Shown: positions 26,244 through 35,571, counted from the stretch's first letter. The stretch: 64,000 bases of DNA from Lysobacterales bacterium (GCA_020442465.1 JAGRJY010000108.1:310001-374000), one strand, 5' to 3'. Notes: generated by a model not told the origin, from the sequence alone. Numbers and translations are program-made.

Positions 26244-26260
26244 CGAGCCCGCAGGGCTCG
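26244..26260. terminator. Short hairpin between ffs and the MBL gene
   Basis: CGAGCCC, loop GCA, GGGCTCG: a perfect 7-bp stem between the convergent ffs and MBL-fold genes. It could act for either strand; there is no T run. Confidence 0.35.
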
Positions 26261-26303
26261 CCGAGCACGCGCCTTCCGCAGAGGCTACGCGTCGCCTCGT
26301 CCC

Positions 26304-27068
26304 TCAGTAGTCCAGGCTTTCGCGCGGCGGCTGCGGTGCCTGCAGCGGCTGGTCCATGCCCGGCGTCGCCACGGCGTATCCGTGCCGTCGGAACAGGGCC
26401 GCATCGTCCGGGCTGCCGTAGTGGTAGAGCAGCAATTGCCGCCGCAGCGCGTCCGAGTAGCTGGCTTCGAGATCGTCCAGCCCGGTGTGCGAGGGGTTGC
26501 CGAACCGGCCGCAGTCGTGCGCGACCCATTCACCCTCCCCGACCCAGTTCTCGAGGAATTCGGGAATGGGCCGGGTATCGCCGGTGAACACGAAGCTACC
26601 GCGTAGAGCCAGGCCAAACGACGTGTTGTGCAGGTGGTGACGGGTCGGAAATACGTCGAACCACAGATCCTCCAGCCAGAACCCGCGGCGGCAGGGCACG
26701 AAACGGAACGCTTCCCAGAAATTGACGCCCCCCTCGGCCAACACCCCGGGATAGTCGCCGATGCGGGAATGCAGGATCGGCACCAGCGCCGCCGGCACCA
26801 GAAGCCTGGTGGCACCGCGCTGCTCGCCGAACCACAGCTTGCCGAACAGACGTTCCATGCCGCCGACGTGATCAAGGTGGGCGTGGGTAATGAACAGCGC
26901 CGGTGGGACATCGCCGTAGCGTTCCAGGTAGGCGCTCAGGGCTTCGGTACCGCAGTCGACCATGAGCAGCGGCCTGCCCGCGCGCTCCAGCACCACCGAG
27001 GCCGAGCCCAGGTCGACAGCCTGCGAAGACCCCACGCCGAGAAAGTGCAACCCCCAGTCAGTAGTCAT
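26304..27068 (-). CDS. MBL-fold metallohydrolase
   Basis: 254 residues. The metallo-beta-lactamase fold is shown by THAHLDHVGGMERL near residues 60-73 (HxHxDH), RHHLHNTSFGLALRG near 140, and FVFTGDTRPIPEF near 155 with the bridging aspartate. The overall plan resembles the RNase Z/phosphodiesterase-like branch. WVAHDCGRFGNPSHTGLDD supplies a late histidine. The substrate is not clear. Its start overlaps the end of the upstream Kdo kinase gene by 11 bases, so the two are translated from one message. Confidence 0.82.
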   Translation of the reverse strand: MTTDWGLHFLGVGSSQAVDLGSASVVLERAGRPLLMVDCGTEALSAYLERYGDVPPALFITHAHLDHVGGMERLFGKLWFGEQRGATRLLVPAALVPILHSRIGDYPGVLAEGGVNFWEAFRFVPCRRGFWLEDLWFDVFPTRHHLHNTSFGLALRGSFVFTGDTRPIPEFLENWVGEGEWVAHDCGRFGNPSHTGLDDLEASYSDALRRQLLLYHYGSPDDAALFRRHGYAVATPGMDQPLQAPQPPRESLDY

Positions 27069-27795
27069 GCGCTGTGCTCACCGAGCTGTCGTGGGCCTCG
27101 CGGATGATCGGAAAGAGCGCGTCCGCGCGCGCCTCGCCGCCGACCTTGGCCAGCGAGCGCCGCAGCCGCTCCAGGGTGCGCTCGATCCAGGCCGTCGAAG
27201 GCACCCGGATCCGCCCGCGGTCGAAATCGATCAGCCACCAGCTGCCGTGCCGATCCAGCATGATGTTGTGTGCGTTGAGATCGGCGTGGGCGACCCCCGC
27301 ACGATGGAAGCGTGCCAGCACCCGACCTAGCGATGCCAGGCCGTCCGCGTCGCGCACCGCGTCGAGTTGCGGCAGTGATTCGGCCAGTGTCCGCGCGTCC
27401 GGAATTTCAAGGGTCAGCAGGTCGGCACCATAGGCCAGGCCGCGGCGCACCCATCGCGCCGCCAGCGGCACCGGCACCGGCAGCTCCAGCGCGCGCAGTC
27501 GCAGCAGCAGGTCGAACTCCCTGCGGCATCGCGTTCGCGAGGCGCCCAGCCACAAGTAGTGGTCGCGCACCAGCCGGGCCACCAGTCCGCCGCGCCGGTA
27601 GTGACGCAACACCGCGCGCCCGGCGGGGGTGTCGACACGCCAGACTGCACCGCGACCGCCGCGGCCGGACACCTCCCCGGACGCCCACCGTGCAGGTTCG
27701 AACCAGGCCGGGTCGGGTTGTGGGACCTGTCGGCGGTCGAACACAATGCCGCCGGCGGCCGCGTGCACGACGCCGATATCCTCGCTCGTGGTCAT
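27058..27795 (-). CDS. kdkA: 3-deoxy-D-manno-octulosonic acid kinase
   Basis: 245 residues from ATG 27795. KdkA phosphorylates the Kdo residue of lipid A-Kdo at the cytoplasmic face of the inner membrane. It has the protein-kinase-like fold: the glycine-rich part GRGGRGAVWRVDT near residue 42, VLRHYRRGGLVARLVRDHYL near 60, and the catalytic loop GVAHADLNAHNIMLD followed by WWLIDFDRGRIR near 165-185 (HxDLNxxN and DFD). A longer version could begin at 27843, but that codon overlaps the divergent glycosyltransferase start. The neighbouring family 9 glycosyltransferase fits a lipopolysaccharide-core locus. Confidence 0.88.
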   Translation of the reverse strand: MTTSEDIGVVHAAAGGIVFDRRQVPQPDPAWFEPARWASGEVSGRGGRGAVWRVDTPAGRAVLRHYRRGGLVARLVRDHYLWLGASRTRCRREFDLLLRLRALELPVPVPLAARWVRRGLAYGADLLTLEIPDARTLAESLPQLDAVRDADGLASLGRVLARFHRAGVAHADLNAHNIMLDRHGSWWLIDFDRGRIRVPSTAWIERTLERLRRSLAKVGGEARADALFPIIREAHDSSVSTAHDY

Positions 27796-27841
27796 GGCAG
27801 GTTCGGTGTCGCCACGCAGCGAGGTCCCGTTTCCCCAGGTC

Positions 27842-28900
27842 ATGGTCCAGTCTAACTTGCCTTCCGTTCAGCCAGCATCGATCTGCCTGCTCCGACTGTC
27901 CGCTCTCGGCGACGTTACCCATGTGGTGCCGCTGGTACGAGCGCTGCAGGCACATTGGCCACAGACGCAGCTGACCTGGATCGTCGGCAAGTTCGAACGC
28001 AAGCTGGTCGGTGACATCGCCGGCGTCGAGTTCGTCGATTTCGACAAGAAACAGGGTTGGCGCGCCCTGCGCACGCTGCGCACCTCATTGCGCGGCCGAC
28101 GCTTCGACGCGTTGCTGCACCTGCAGGTGGCGCTACGTGCCAACCTGGCCTCGGCCATGGTGCCGGCGCGACGCAGGATCGGCTACGACCGCCAGCGTGC
28201 GCGCGACGGCCATGGCCTGTTCATCAATGAGCGTATCGAGCCCGCGCCCGGACAGCACGTGCAGGACGCGCTGCGCAGCTTCCTGGTGCCGTTGGGCGTG
28301 CCCGCCATGCCGCCGAGCTGGAACATTCCGATCCCGGATGAAGCCCGGGCATTCGCCGAGGCCCATCTCCCGGGCGAGCAACCGACCCTGCTGATCAGCC
28401 CCTGCTCGAGCCACGTGCTGCGCAACTGGAACGCCGAAGGTTACGCCTGCGTGGCCGACTACGCACAACAGCGGCATGGCTATCGGGTGGTGCTTTGCGG
28501 CGGACCCAGCGCGCTCGAACGCAGCATGGGAGATCGCATTCTCGCAGCCGCCAAGCGACCGATCCTCGACCTCATCGGCAAGGACACCATCAAGCAGCTG
28601 CTGGCTTTGCTCCAACGCGCGACCGTGGTGCTGACGCCCGACAGCGGACCGATGCACATGGCGAATGCCGTTGGCACCCGCGTCGTCGGACTGCATGCGG
28701 CCAGCAATCCGCAGCGCAGCGGTCCGTACTCCAATCGCTCGTTCTGCGTCGATCGCTACGACGACGCGGCGCGGACCTTTTTGGGCAAGCCGGCCGCGCA
28801 ACTGCCCTGGGGCAAGAAGATCGAGTTCGCCGGGGTGATGGATCTGATCAGCACCGACGACGTGATCCAGGCCTTCGAGCGTCACGCCAGCCTCGGTTGA
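27842..28900 (+). CDS. Glycosyltransferase family 9 (heptosyltransferase-like)
   Basis: 352 residues. The N-terminal LLRLSALGDVTHVVPLVRAL is the family 9 opening (RxSxxGD), and the C-terminal donor domain has DLIGKDTIKQLLALLQRAT, TPDSGPMHMANAVGTRVVGL and a final helix. Such enzymes add heptose to the lipopolysaccharide core. I start at the ATG at 27842 (MVQSNLPSVQPASICLLRLS) because the frame upstream reads as the antisense of kdkA. It is divergent from kdkA. Which heptosyltransferase (I, II or other) cannot be fixed from this alone. Confidence 0.87.
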   Translation: MVQSNLPSVQPASICLLRLSALGDVTHVVPLVRALQAHWPQTQLTWIVGKFERKLVGDIAGVEFVDFDKKQGWRALRTLRTSLRGRRFDALLHLQVALRANLASAMVPARRRIGYDRQRARDGHGLFINERIEPAPGQHVQDALRSFLVPLGVPAMPPSWNIPIPDEARAFAEAHLPGEQPTLLISPCSSHVLRNWNAEGYACVADYAQQRHGYRVVLCGGPSALERSMGDRILAAAKRPILDLIGKDTIKQLLALLQRATVVLTPDSGPMHMANAVGTRVVGLHAASNPQRSGPYSNRSFCVDRYDDAARTFLGKPAAQLPWGKKIEFAGVMDLISTDDVIQAFERHASLG

Positions 28901-28941
28901 CGCGTCGTAGACTGGCATCTCGCCCCGCAAGGAGTCATCGC

Positions 28942-29175
28942 ATGGCGCTGCCGCTGGCCGGCCTGATCGTCGGCTTCCTCGAACGACTGCGTTTTCCCAC
29001 GCTGTTCAAGATCACCCTCGTGCTGGCGGCGATCAGCTGGCTGTGGCCGTTCGACCCCATTCCGTTCGTCGACGAGATCGTGACCGGGCTTGGCCTGCTG
29101 CTGCTCGCACGCATCAAGCGGCGCGACGAGGAGAAGCCAGCAAGCGAAGTCGAGGCCAGCGGAGGGCATCGTTGA
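28942..29175 (+). CDS. Small DUF6116-type membrane protein
   Basis: 77 residues starting at an ATG with a good AAGGAG 7 bases upstream. The sequence is MALPLAGLIVGFLERLRFPT followed by two hydrophobic helices (FKITLVLAAISWLWPF, IVTGLGLLLLARIK) and a charged tail. I associate it with a family of unknown function found in Lysobacterales. Its stop TGA overlaps the TTG start of the TatD gene. Confidence 0.78.
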   Translation: MALPLAGLIVGFLERLRFPTLFKITLVLAAISWLWPFDPIPFVDEIVTGLGLLLLARIKRRDEEKPASEVEASGGHR

Positions 29176-29963
29176 GGCTGTTCGACAGTCATGCCCACCT
29201 CGACGTCGCCGAGTTCGACGGCGAGCGCGATGCCGTGCTGCAGCGCGCGCGCGATGCCGGCGTGCAGGATGTGCTCGTGCCGGCGATCGACGCCGCGCAC
29301 TGGCCCGGTCTGGCGGCGCTGAGCTGCGCCCAGACGGGGGTGCACGCGGCGTACGGATTGCACCCGATGTTCCTTCGCGGCGATGTCGACGCCGACCTCG
29401 ATGCCCTGCCCGACTGGATTGACACGCACCCGACCGCCGCCGTCGGGGAATGCGGACTGGACTACTTTGTCGAAGGACTCGACGGTCCGCTGCAGGAGCG
29501 CGCATTCCGGCGCCAGCTCGAGGTGGCGCGCGACTTCGACCTGCCCGTCATCGTGCACGCCCGACGCGCCGTCGAAGCGGTTCTTGGCCACCTCCGCGCG
29601 GTCGGCGGCGTACGCGGCATCATCCACAGCTATCCCGGCAGTTTCGAGCAAGCCGAACAGCTGCATCGGCTGGGATTTCTCATCGGCATCGGTGGCCCGG
29701 TCACCTACGAACGCGCGAACCGGCTGCGCAATCTGGTCGCCCGCGCGCCGCTCGACTGGATCGCGCTGGAGACCGATGCTCCGGACCAGCCCGACGCCGG
29801 CCATCGCGGCCAGCGCAACGAGCCGATGCACCTTCGTGCGGTGCTGCGCTGCGTCGCCGGACTGCGCGACGAGTCGGAAGAGCGCATTGCCGAACAGACC
29901 ACCGCGAACGTACGCGCCCTGCTTCGACTGGACTCGTCAGGCGCCGGCGCGACCACCGCCTGA
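29172..29963 (+). CDS. TatD-family hydrolase/DNase
   Basis: 263 residues from a TTG at 29172, with GGAGGG 5 bases upstream. The TIM-barrel metal ligands are FDSHAHLDVAEFDGERD at the N-terminus (HxHxD), GECGLDYFVEG near 90 (the catalytic Glu), PVIVHARRAVEAVL near 125, IIHSYPGSFEQAEQL near 150, and ALETDAPDQPDAGHRGQRNEP near 200. Family members are metal-dependent 3'-5' DNases or D-aminoacyl-tRNA-type deacylases. The start codon overlaps the previous stop, so it is coupled to the DUF6116 gene. Confidence 0.9.
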   Translation: MRLFDSHAHLDVAEFDGERDAVLQRARDAGVQDVLVPAIDAAHWPGLAALSCAQTGVHAAYGLHPMFLRGDVDADLDALPDWIDTHPTAAVGECGLDYFVEGLDGPLQERAFRRQLEVARDFDLPVIVHARRAVEAVLGHLRAVGGVRGIIHSYPGSFEQAEQLHRLGFLIGIGGPVTYERANRLRNLVARAPLDWIALETDAPDQPDAGHRGQRNEPMHLRAVLRCVAGLRDESEERIAEQTTANVRALLRLDSSGAGATTA

Positions 29964-29975
29964 GACCCGACGCGC

Positions 29976-30767
29976 TCAGTCGGCCCGCTTGAGCAGTACT
30001 TCCAGCGCCTTGCCGACCAAGGCGAACGCAAATGCTCCGGTGACATGGGTCGCTGCTCCGAGGCCCGCGCCGCAATCGAGCTTGAGCCCGGCCTCGCCGG
30101 TGGCAGCCGGACGCAGACCGCACACCGAACCGTCGGCCTGCGGGTAGCGCACGTTCTCCAGCGAGTACACCGCGGGCACGCCGAAGTAGCGGTCCTTGTT
30201 CTTCGGAAAGCTAAACTCCTGGCGAAGTTTCTTGCGGATCAGGGCCAGCATCGCGTCGTGTTCGGTGCGCGAGAGGTCACGCACGCGCACCAGGGTCGGA
30301 TCGACGCGTCCGCCGGCCGAGCCGCACACCAGCACCGGCAGCTTGCGTCGCCGGCACCAGGCGATCAGCTCGACCTTGCTGCGGAAGCTGTCGCAGGCAT
30401 CAATCACCAGATCCACGCCTTCGCCGAGCAATGCTTCCTGGTTCGAGGCCGTGAGGAACACCAGGCGGGTCTCGACCCGACAGTCCGGATGGATGCGTGC
30501 GACCCGCTCGGCGAGCAGTTCTGCCTTGGCACGACCGAAATGTCCGTCCAGTGCAGGCAACTGCCGGTTGACGTTGGACACGCACACCTCGTCGGCGTCG
30601 ATGAGGTGCAGCGCGCCGACGCCGCTGCGAGCGAGTGCCTCGACCACCCAGGAACCCACGCCGCCGAGTCCGATCACCGCCACCCGGGCACGCGAAAGCC
30701 GCGCGACCGTGCCTGCTCCGTACAGGCGGTCGATGCCGAGAAAGCGTGGCGCGGAGACTTCGGTCAC
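29976..30767 (-). CDS. tcdA: tRNA threonylcarbamoyladenosine dehydratase (TcdA/CsdL)
   Basis: 263 residues from a GTG at 30767. TcdA converts t6A37 of tRNA to the cyclic ct6A form with ATP. The ThiF/E1-like Rossmann motif is VAVIGLGGVGSWVVEALARSG near residue 28, the ATP-contact region is DADEVCVSNVNRQLPAL near 55, and the family block LVIDACDSFRSKVELIAWCR is near 115. The C-terminal HVTGAFAFALVGKALEVLL is a membrane-associating helix seen in the family. The frame continues to an ATG at 30854 but this would overlap the start of the divergent gene at 30845; the GTG is my choice, without a strong ribosome-binding site. Confidence 0.88.
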   Translation of the reverse strand: MTEVSAPRFLGIDRLYGAGTVARLSRARVAVIGLGGVGSWVVEALARSGVGALHLIDADEVCVSNVNRQLPALDGHFGRAKAELLAERVARIHPDCRVETRLVFLTASNQEALLGEGVDLVIDACDSFRSKVELIAWCRRRKLPVLVCGSAGGRVDPTLVRVRDLSRTEHDAMLALIRKKLRQEFSFPKNKDRYFGVPAVYSLENVRYPQADGSVCGLRPAATGEAGLKLDCGAGLGAATHVTGAFAFALVGKALEVLLKRAD

Positions 30768-30844
30768 GTTCAGGGTCCGGATTGGCTGGGCGCGGATGTT
30801 ACGGCATCCTTGCCAGCCTCGTTCCCACTTGGAGATTTCCCGGC

Positions 30845-31237
30845 ATGCGCGCACTCCTCTGGATTCTGCTCGGTCTTGTCATCGGTGCGTTCGCCGCGAT
30901 ATCTGTCGCCAACGCCCTGCAGGCCGGCAGCGCCGTGCACAAGGGTGTGATGCACCTGATGAAGTACCACGTCGGCGAAGCCCGCAAGGTGCTGACCGCC
31001 GACAGCTGCAAGGCGGCGCCGACCGGACATTTCGAAGCACTGGCCATACTCTCGCGCGACATCAGCCCGGTGTACCAGCCGATCGGTGAGCGCGACGAAC
31101 TGTTCGGACAGTACGCGGAGAAGCTGGTCAGCGTGACCGCCTCGGCACCCGGTGCGGCGCAGGACTGCGCCACCGGCAAGGAACAGCTGGGGCTGATCAA
31201 TGAGCGCTGCTCGGCATGTCATCGCGACTTCAAGTGA
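30845..31237 (+). CDS. Cytochrome c'-like mono-heme protein
   Basis: 130 residues. A single N-terminal hydrophobic segment (LLWILLGLVIGAFAAISVA) acts as signal or anchor. The heme site CSACHRDFK lies at the very C-terminus, the position it has in cytochrome c' (four-helix bundle), and the preceding helices HKGVMHLMKYHVGEARKVL and QYAEKLVSVTASAPG fit that fold. It would be periplasmic, binding heme at an open site. It is divergent from tcdA and followed after 8 bases by the SRPBCC gene. Confidence 0.78.
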   Translation: MRALLWILLGLVIGAFAAISVANALQAGSAVHKGVMHLMKYHVGEARKVLTADSCKAAPTGHFEALAILSRDISPVYQPIGERDELFGQYAEKLVSVTASAPGAAQDCATGKEQLGLINERCSACHRDFK

Positions 31238-31245
31238 GGGCGGGC

Positions 31246-31845
31246 ATGCTCCCTGCGCTTCGCTACGCGACGATGGCCCTGGGACTGGCGACCGCGCAGC
31301 AGGCATGCAGCGAAGTGTCCCAGGTCGCCGATGACGCGTTCGAGATTCGCCATCACGCGGCCGTGTCCAAAGACGCCGCCGCCGCGTTTGCCGCGACCAC
31401 CGCGGTCGCACGATGGTGGCATCCGGATCACACTTGGTCGGGCGACGCGACCCACCTGAGCCTGGATGCGCGGGCCGGCGGATGTTTCTGCGAAAGCTGG
31501 GAGGACGGCTCGGTCGAACACTTGCGCGTGCTCTACGTGCAGCCAGACCGTCTCCTGCGCCTGGGCGGCGCCCTCGGCCCCCTGCAAGGCATGAACCTGC
31601 TCGGGACGATGGCGTTTCGCTACAGCGAACGCGAGGACGGTGGCACTGACGTCGACGTCAGCTACCGGGTCAGCGGCGACAGCCTGCATCGCCTGCGCGA
31701 CCTGGCCCCGGTCGTTGACCAGATACTCGGGCTGCAGTTTGCCCGCCTGCATCGATTCATCGAGAGCGGCCGCCCGGACGCACCCACGAACGCCGAGGCG
31801 CCGGCCTCGCCCGAACCCGCCGACGCCGCGGCGGTCGACTCCTGA
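31246..31845 (+). CDS. SRPBCC-family (START-like) exported protein
   Basis: 199 residues from the ATG at 31246, which has GAGGGCGGG upstream. The N-terminus is a signal sequence (LPALRYATMALGLATAQQAC), so the hydrophobic-ligand-binding SRPBCC fold that follows is probably periplasmic, which is less usual. The fold is recognised by AAFAATTAVARWWHPDHTWS and GGCFCESWEDGSVEHLRVLY, and by the long C-terminal helix DQILGLQFARLHRFIES. The last 25 residues are Ala/Pro/Asp-rich. The Cys at the signal cleavage site (QQACSEVS) could make it a lipoprotein. The ligand is unknown. Confidence 0.72.
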   Translation: MLPALRYATMALGLATAQQACSEVSQVADDAFEIRHHAAVSKDAAAAFAATTAVARWWHPDHTWSGDATHLSLDARAGGCFCESWEDGSVEHLRVLYVQPDRLLRLGGALGPLQGMNLLGTMAFRYSEREDGGTDVDVSYRVSGDSLHRLRDLAPVVDQILGLQFARLHRFIESGRPDAPTNAEAPASPEPADAAAVDS

Positions 31846-31914
31846 CCCTGCGATCGGCCGAACGCAGGCCCGCGACGCCATCGACACGGTGATGGCCGGA
31901 TGGCGCCGTGCCGG

Positions 31915-32592
31915 CTAGAGCAAGTCTTCGCGCAAGGCGCGGCTCACCGCCGCCGATCGCGAGCGTACATGCAGCTTGGCGTAAACGTTGCGCAGGTGAT
32001 TCGAGATCGTGTGGTAGGACAACCCCAGTCGATCGCCGATCGCGCGCAAGGCCAGGCCGTCGACCAGCAGCTGGAGAATTTCGCGCTCGCGCGCGGTGAG
32101 CCCGTACTCGTCGGAACGCGGTCGCACCGGCGGATGCTGGGCGAACACATCCAGGAGTTTGCGCGCGACGAACGGGTTGATCGGCGCCGCGCCCTTGACC
32201 AGGCCACGAATGGCTTCGAGCACGGCGTCTGGCGGCAGGGGCTTGAGCAGATAGCCACTGGCGCCCGCGGTGATGGCTTCGAACACCCGCTCGTCATCCT
32301 CATGGATGGTCAGCACCAGCACGCGAGTGCTGGGACTCATGCCGTGTATGCGCCGGATGCCTTCGACGCCTGAGGCGCCGGGCAGCCCGAGATCCATCAG
32401 CACCACGTCCGGCACGCCGCCCGCATCGAGCGCATCGAACAGCCGCTCACAGTCGGGCAGCGCTTCCGCGCAGTGCATGTCGGCCTCGCTGTCGATCAGG
32501 TCGGCAAAGGTCTCGCGCAGGGCGCGGTTGTCCTCGACGATCCACACGGTGATGATCGGTGGATCCTGCGCCAGACCGGTCGCACCGCTCAT
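31915..32592 (-). CDS. NarL/LuxR-family response regulator
   Basis: 225 residues. The receiver domain has WIVEDNRALRE near residue 18, the phospho-acceptor Asp in VVLMDLGLPGASG near 62-70, and YLLKPLPPDAVLEAI near 110. The C-terminal LuxR helix-turn-helix is LTAREREILQLLVDGLALRA followed by YHTISNHLRNVYAKLHVRSR. It is the partner of the sensor kinase immediately upstream: its ATG directly follows the kinase stop codon. Targets are not visible. Confidence 0.93.
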   Translation of the reverse strand: MSGATGLAQDPPIITVWIVEDNRALRETFADLIDSEADMHCAEALPDCERLFDALDAGGVPDVVLMDLGLPGASGVEGIRRIHGMSPSTRVLVLTIHEDDERVFEAITAGASGYLLKPLPPDAVLEAIRGLVKGAAPINPFVARKLLDVFAQHPPVRPRSDEYGLTAREREILQLLVDGLALRAIGDRLGLSYHTISNHLRNVYAKLHVRSRSAAVSRALREDLL

Positions 32593-35571
32593 TCAGCGAC
32601 GACCCCATACCCGTACCGCCGCGCCACGACGCTGCTGCCAGCGCAGGATGACCCGCGTGCCCTGCCCGGGTGAGCTGTCGATCTCGAGTTCGGCGCCGAT
32701 GGCTTCGGCACGCCGGCGCATGTTGGCCAATCCATTGATATCTCCCGGCTGGGTGGCATCGAAGCCGCGTCCATTGTCCTCGATGATGATGGTCAAGCGA
32801 TCGCCGGACCGTTCCAGCCGCAGACTGACCGTGTCGGCGCCGGCGTGACGCGCGATGTTGGCGAATGCTTCCCGGCAGATCAGATGCAGCTCCCGGCGCG
32901 CCATCATCGGCAAACCGGCATCCAGCTCGGCAAATCCGTCTGCGACCTCCAGGGCCACGCCGTCGCCGAGCACACGACGCGCCAGCGCGTGCAGCCGCTC
33001 GCCCAGTGCACGCATGCGGTCCTTGTGCGGATTGACGTACCAGACGATGTCACGCATCGCGTCGGCCACCTGCTGCGCCGAGGCTGCGACACCGACCAGA
33101 CGCTGTCGTTCGCGCTCGGGCATGCCACCGCGGGATGCCAGCATCGCCGTCGACATCCCGATCGCTGCCAGCTCGCTTCCGAGTTCGTCGTGCAGATCCG
33201 CGGCGATCCGGGTACGCAGGCGTTCGACCTCGAGCAGGCGCTGCACGCGCCAGCGATACAGCAACCACCCGAGCAGTCCGAGGACAAGCGCTGCCGGCAG
33301 CCGGAACCACGCGCTCTCGTGCCACGCGGGCAGAAACGTCAACAGCAGCGGCGCCGACGCCGAGCGCCACGTCGAGTCTTCGAAGCCCGACTGCAGCTCA
33401 AAGCTGTAGTCGCCGGGAGCGAGTCGTGGGTAGCGTGCGCTGCGCGCGCCGACATCGTCGACCCATGCACCATCGACGCCCTGCAGCCGGTAGCGAAATC
33501 GCACGTGACCCGCGCGGCGGAAGCCGGGTGCCACGAACTCGAGGGTGACGCTGACGTCATCGGCGTTGAGCCGCACCGGCGAACCACGCGCCAGCTCGAG
33601 GCGACGCTCACTGCCGCCCGCACTCCAGACGTGCGCCGCCACCACGCGCGGCTCGGGTGGATCCGGCGCGGCGGCAGCCCGCTGCGGGTCGAACCCGACC
33701 ACTCCACCCATGCCGCCGAGCAACAACGTGCGTTCAGCCGTGCGCGCATGGGAGCGCCGGTTGAACTCCTGCACGCCCACGCCGTCGCGCTGATCGTAGA
33801 GGCGGAATTGCTCAGCCGGTTCGCGGCGCGGATCGAATCGCAGCAGCCCCCGATTGGTGCCGATCCAGATCGCGCCGAGCCCGTCGTCGAACAGGCTGTA
33901 GAACACGCGCCCCGCATCGGCCAGCGGCGCGCGATGGGAAATGACTTCGCCGGACTGTGCATCGATGCGAAGCAACCCGTCACTCGAGGCGGCCCAGAGC
34001 ACCCCGCGATGGAACACCATGTCGTGCACGGCCGTACCCACGGGCAAGGCCACTTGCCTGACCGCTTCGGTCTGGGGCGCGTACACGGTGAGAAACGGAT
34101 CGGCCGGGCCGTCGGCATGAATGGCCGGCGCGAGCCAGATCGCGCCATCGGGTGCCTCGACCAGGGCCTCGAATCGTCCTGGCTGGCGACGCCACACCCC
34201 CCCGGCGATGATCTCGTAGAGCCCGTCGATGGACGCCACCCAAACGCGTCCATCACTGGACACCAGTGAGGCGCGAGACGCTTCGGGGAGTTCGGGTCCG
34301 GCGAGCGTCTGCAGCGCCAGCGTTTCGTCGAGCGCGCAGCGCGCATTGACGAGCAGCCGGCCGGGGCCCGTTCGTTCCGGCAGAGCAAGCAGGTCCCAGA
34401 CGTAGTCCCCGCATTGTTTCCGCCACAAGGCACTCGCGTGCTCGCCGCGCCACGAACGGATGTCGTCGTTGCTGCGGTCCCAGCCGAGCAGGCCGTGACC
34501 GAAGCTGCCGACCCACAAGCGGCCCGCAAAGAACTCGACATCGGAGACCGCGCGACGCTCGAGCGAACGATCGAGCGAGCCACCATCAAGACCTGAAAAG
34601 GCCGGCGCTCCGAGGTCGAAGCGGTGCGCGCCGGCGTAGGTCGCCAGCCACAGCGCGCCGTCGGCATCGATGAGTGCGTCGAGCGACTCCTCGCTCGGGC
34701 TTCGGCCGAGGCCAGTGCGCAGTCCGGGCCAGAGGCTGTGCACTTCCCCGGATGGCGATTGCCAGAACGCGCCGGAGAGACCAGCCAGCAAATAGCCACC
34801 TTGCCAACGCAGCACGCGCGAAGGCGCGCCGCGATCGGGATCGGATGCCGGCAAGGGATCGCCAGGCTTCCAGAAGATGCCCAGGTCGCCCAGCCATGCC
34901 CCGTCGGCGTCGATCCATGAAGCCCAACACGGCGCTGGCGCGGGCCCGGACACCGCGCCGTCGCTTCCGATGCTGCGTAGCCAGCACCCATCGCGTCGCG
35001 AGATCACCTGCCAACCGGCCGCTGCCTGCTGCATGCCCAATACCTGCTCGCCGCGAAAGGCGTCGATGTCGACGAGCCGGAGAGGATCGCCGCTGACGAC
35101 GTGCAGGAGGCCGTCCGTGGTTCCGACCCAGGCGTCACCGTGATCGCTTCGCAGCAGGGTCGAAGACCGGGACTCGGAACCTGCGTGGCGTAGTTCGACG
35201 GCCAGCACGTGTCCGTCGATACCGCGACGCAGCACGTGCGTCCGCAGGCCGATCCACAGCTCGCCGGCTTCGCCCACCGCCAGACTGGTCATGCTGTCGG
35301 CGCGAAGGCTCTGCCCCGCCAGTGTCTCGTATCGGCTGACCTGGGCACCGTCCAGCCGGTCGAGGCCATCTCGCGTGGCCAGCCAGACGAACCGGTCCTG
35401 ATCCTGGGCCATCGCTACCACCGCGTTGTGCGAGAGCCCCTGCGCCGTGGTGTAGTGCTGGATGGATGCCTCACAGACTGCGCAAGCTGCGCCCGCCAAG
35501 GCCGGGGTGAGGCACAGCGCGCCAAGGACGACACCGGCGACGCGGGATCTGTTTTCGCCCTTCCCTGCCAT
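32593..35571 (-). CDS. Two-component-propeller sensor histidine kinase
   Basis: 992 residues. A signal peptide ends at about residue 30 (LCLTPALAGAACAV). Residues 35-650 contain repeated blocks of the regulator-propeller type (FVWLATRDGLDRLDG, ELWIGLRTHVLRRG, ALWLATYAGAHRFD, AIWIGTNRGLLRFDP), then a Y_Y_Y-type domain (FRYRLQGVDGAWVDDVG, PRLAPGDYSFELQ) near 715-765. A single membrane helix follows (LPAALVLGLLGWLLYRW, near 785). The cytoplasmic kinase has the HisKA_3 motif RIAADLHDELGSELAAIG near 815 and the ATPase part IIEDNGRGFD near 940. The organisation is that of periplasmic sensors for sugars or envelope ligands. It forms an operon with the regulator. Confidence 0.9.
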   Translation of the reverse strand: MAGKGENRSRVAGVVLGALCLTPALAGAACAVCEASIQHYTTAQGLSHNAVVAMAQDQDRFVWLATRDGLDRLDGAQVSRYETLAGQSLRADSMTSLAVGEAGELWIGLRTHVLRRGIDGHVLAVELRHAGSESRSSTLLRSDHGDAWVGTTDGLLHVVSGDPLRLVDIDAFRGEQVLGMQQAAAGWQVISRRDGCWLRSIGSDGAVSGPAPAPCWASWIDADGAWLGDLGIFWKPGDPLPASDPDRGAPSRVLRWQGGYLLAGLSGAFWQSPSGEVHSLWPGLRTGLGRSPSEESLDALIDADGALWLATYAGAHRFDLGAPAFSGLDGGSLDRSLERRAVSDVEFFAGRLWVGSFGHGLLGWDRSNDDIRSWRGEHASALWRKQCGDYVWDLLALPERTGPGRLLVNARCALDETLALQTLAGPELPEASRASLVSSDGRVWVASIDGLYEIIAGGVWRRQPGRFEALVEAPDGAIWLAPAIHADGPADPFLTVYAPQTEAVRQVALPVGTAVHDMVFHRGVLWAASSDGLLRIDAQSGEVISHRAPLADAGRVFYSLFDDGLGAIWIGTNRGLLRFDPRREPAEQFRLYDQRDGVGVQEFNRRSHARTAERTLLLGGMGGVVGFDPQRAAAAPDPPEPRVVAAHVWSAGGSERRLELARGSPVRLNADDVSVTLEFVAPGFRRAGHVRFRYRLQGVDGAWVDDVGARSARYPRLAPGDYSFELQSGFEDSTWRSASAPLLLTFLPAWHESAWFRLPAALVLGLLGWLLYRWRVQRLLEVERLRTRIAADLHDELGSELAAIGMSTAMLASRGGMPERERQRLVGVAASAQQVADAMRDIVWYVNPHKDRMRALGERLHALARRVLGDGVALEVADGFAELDAGLPMMARRELHLICREAFANIARHAGADTVSLRLERSGDRLTIIIEDNGRGFDATQPGDINGLANMRRRAEAIGAELEIDSSPGQGTRVILRWQQRRGAAVRVWGRR

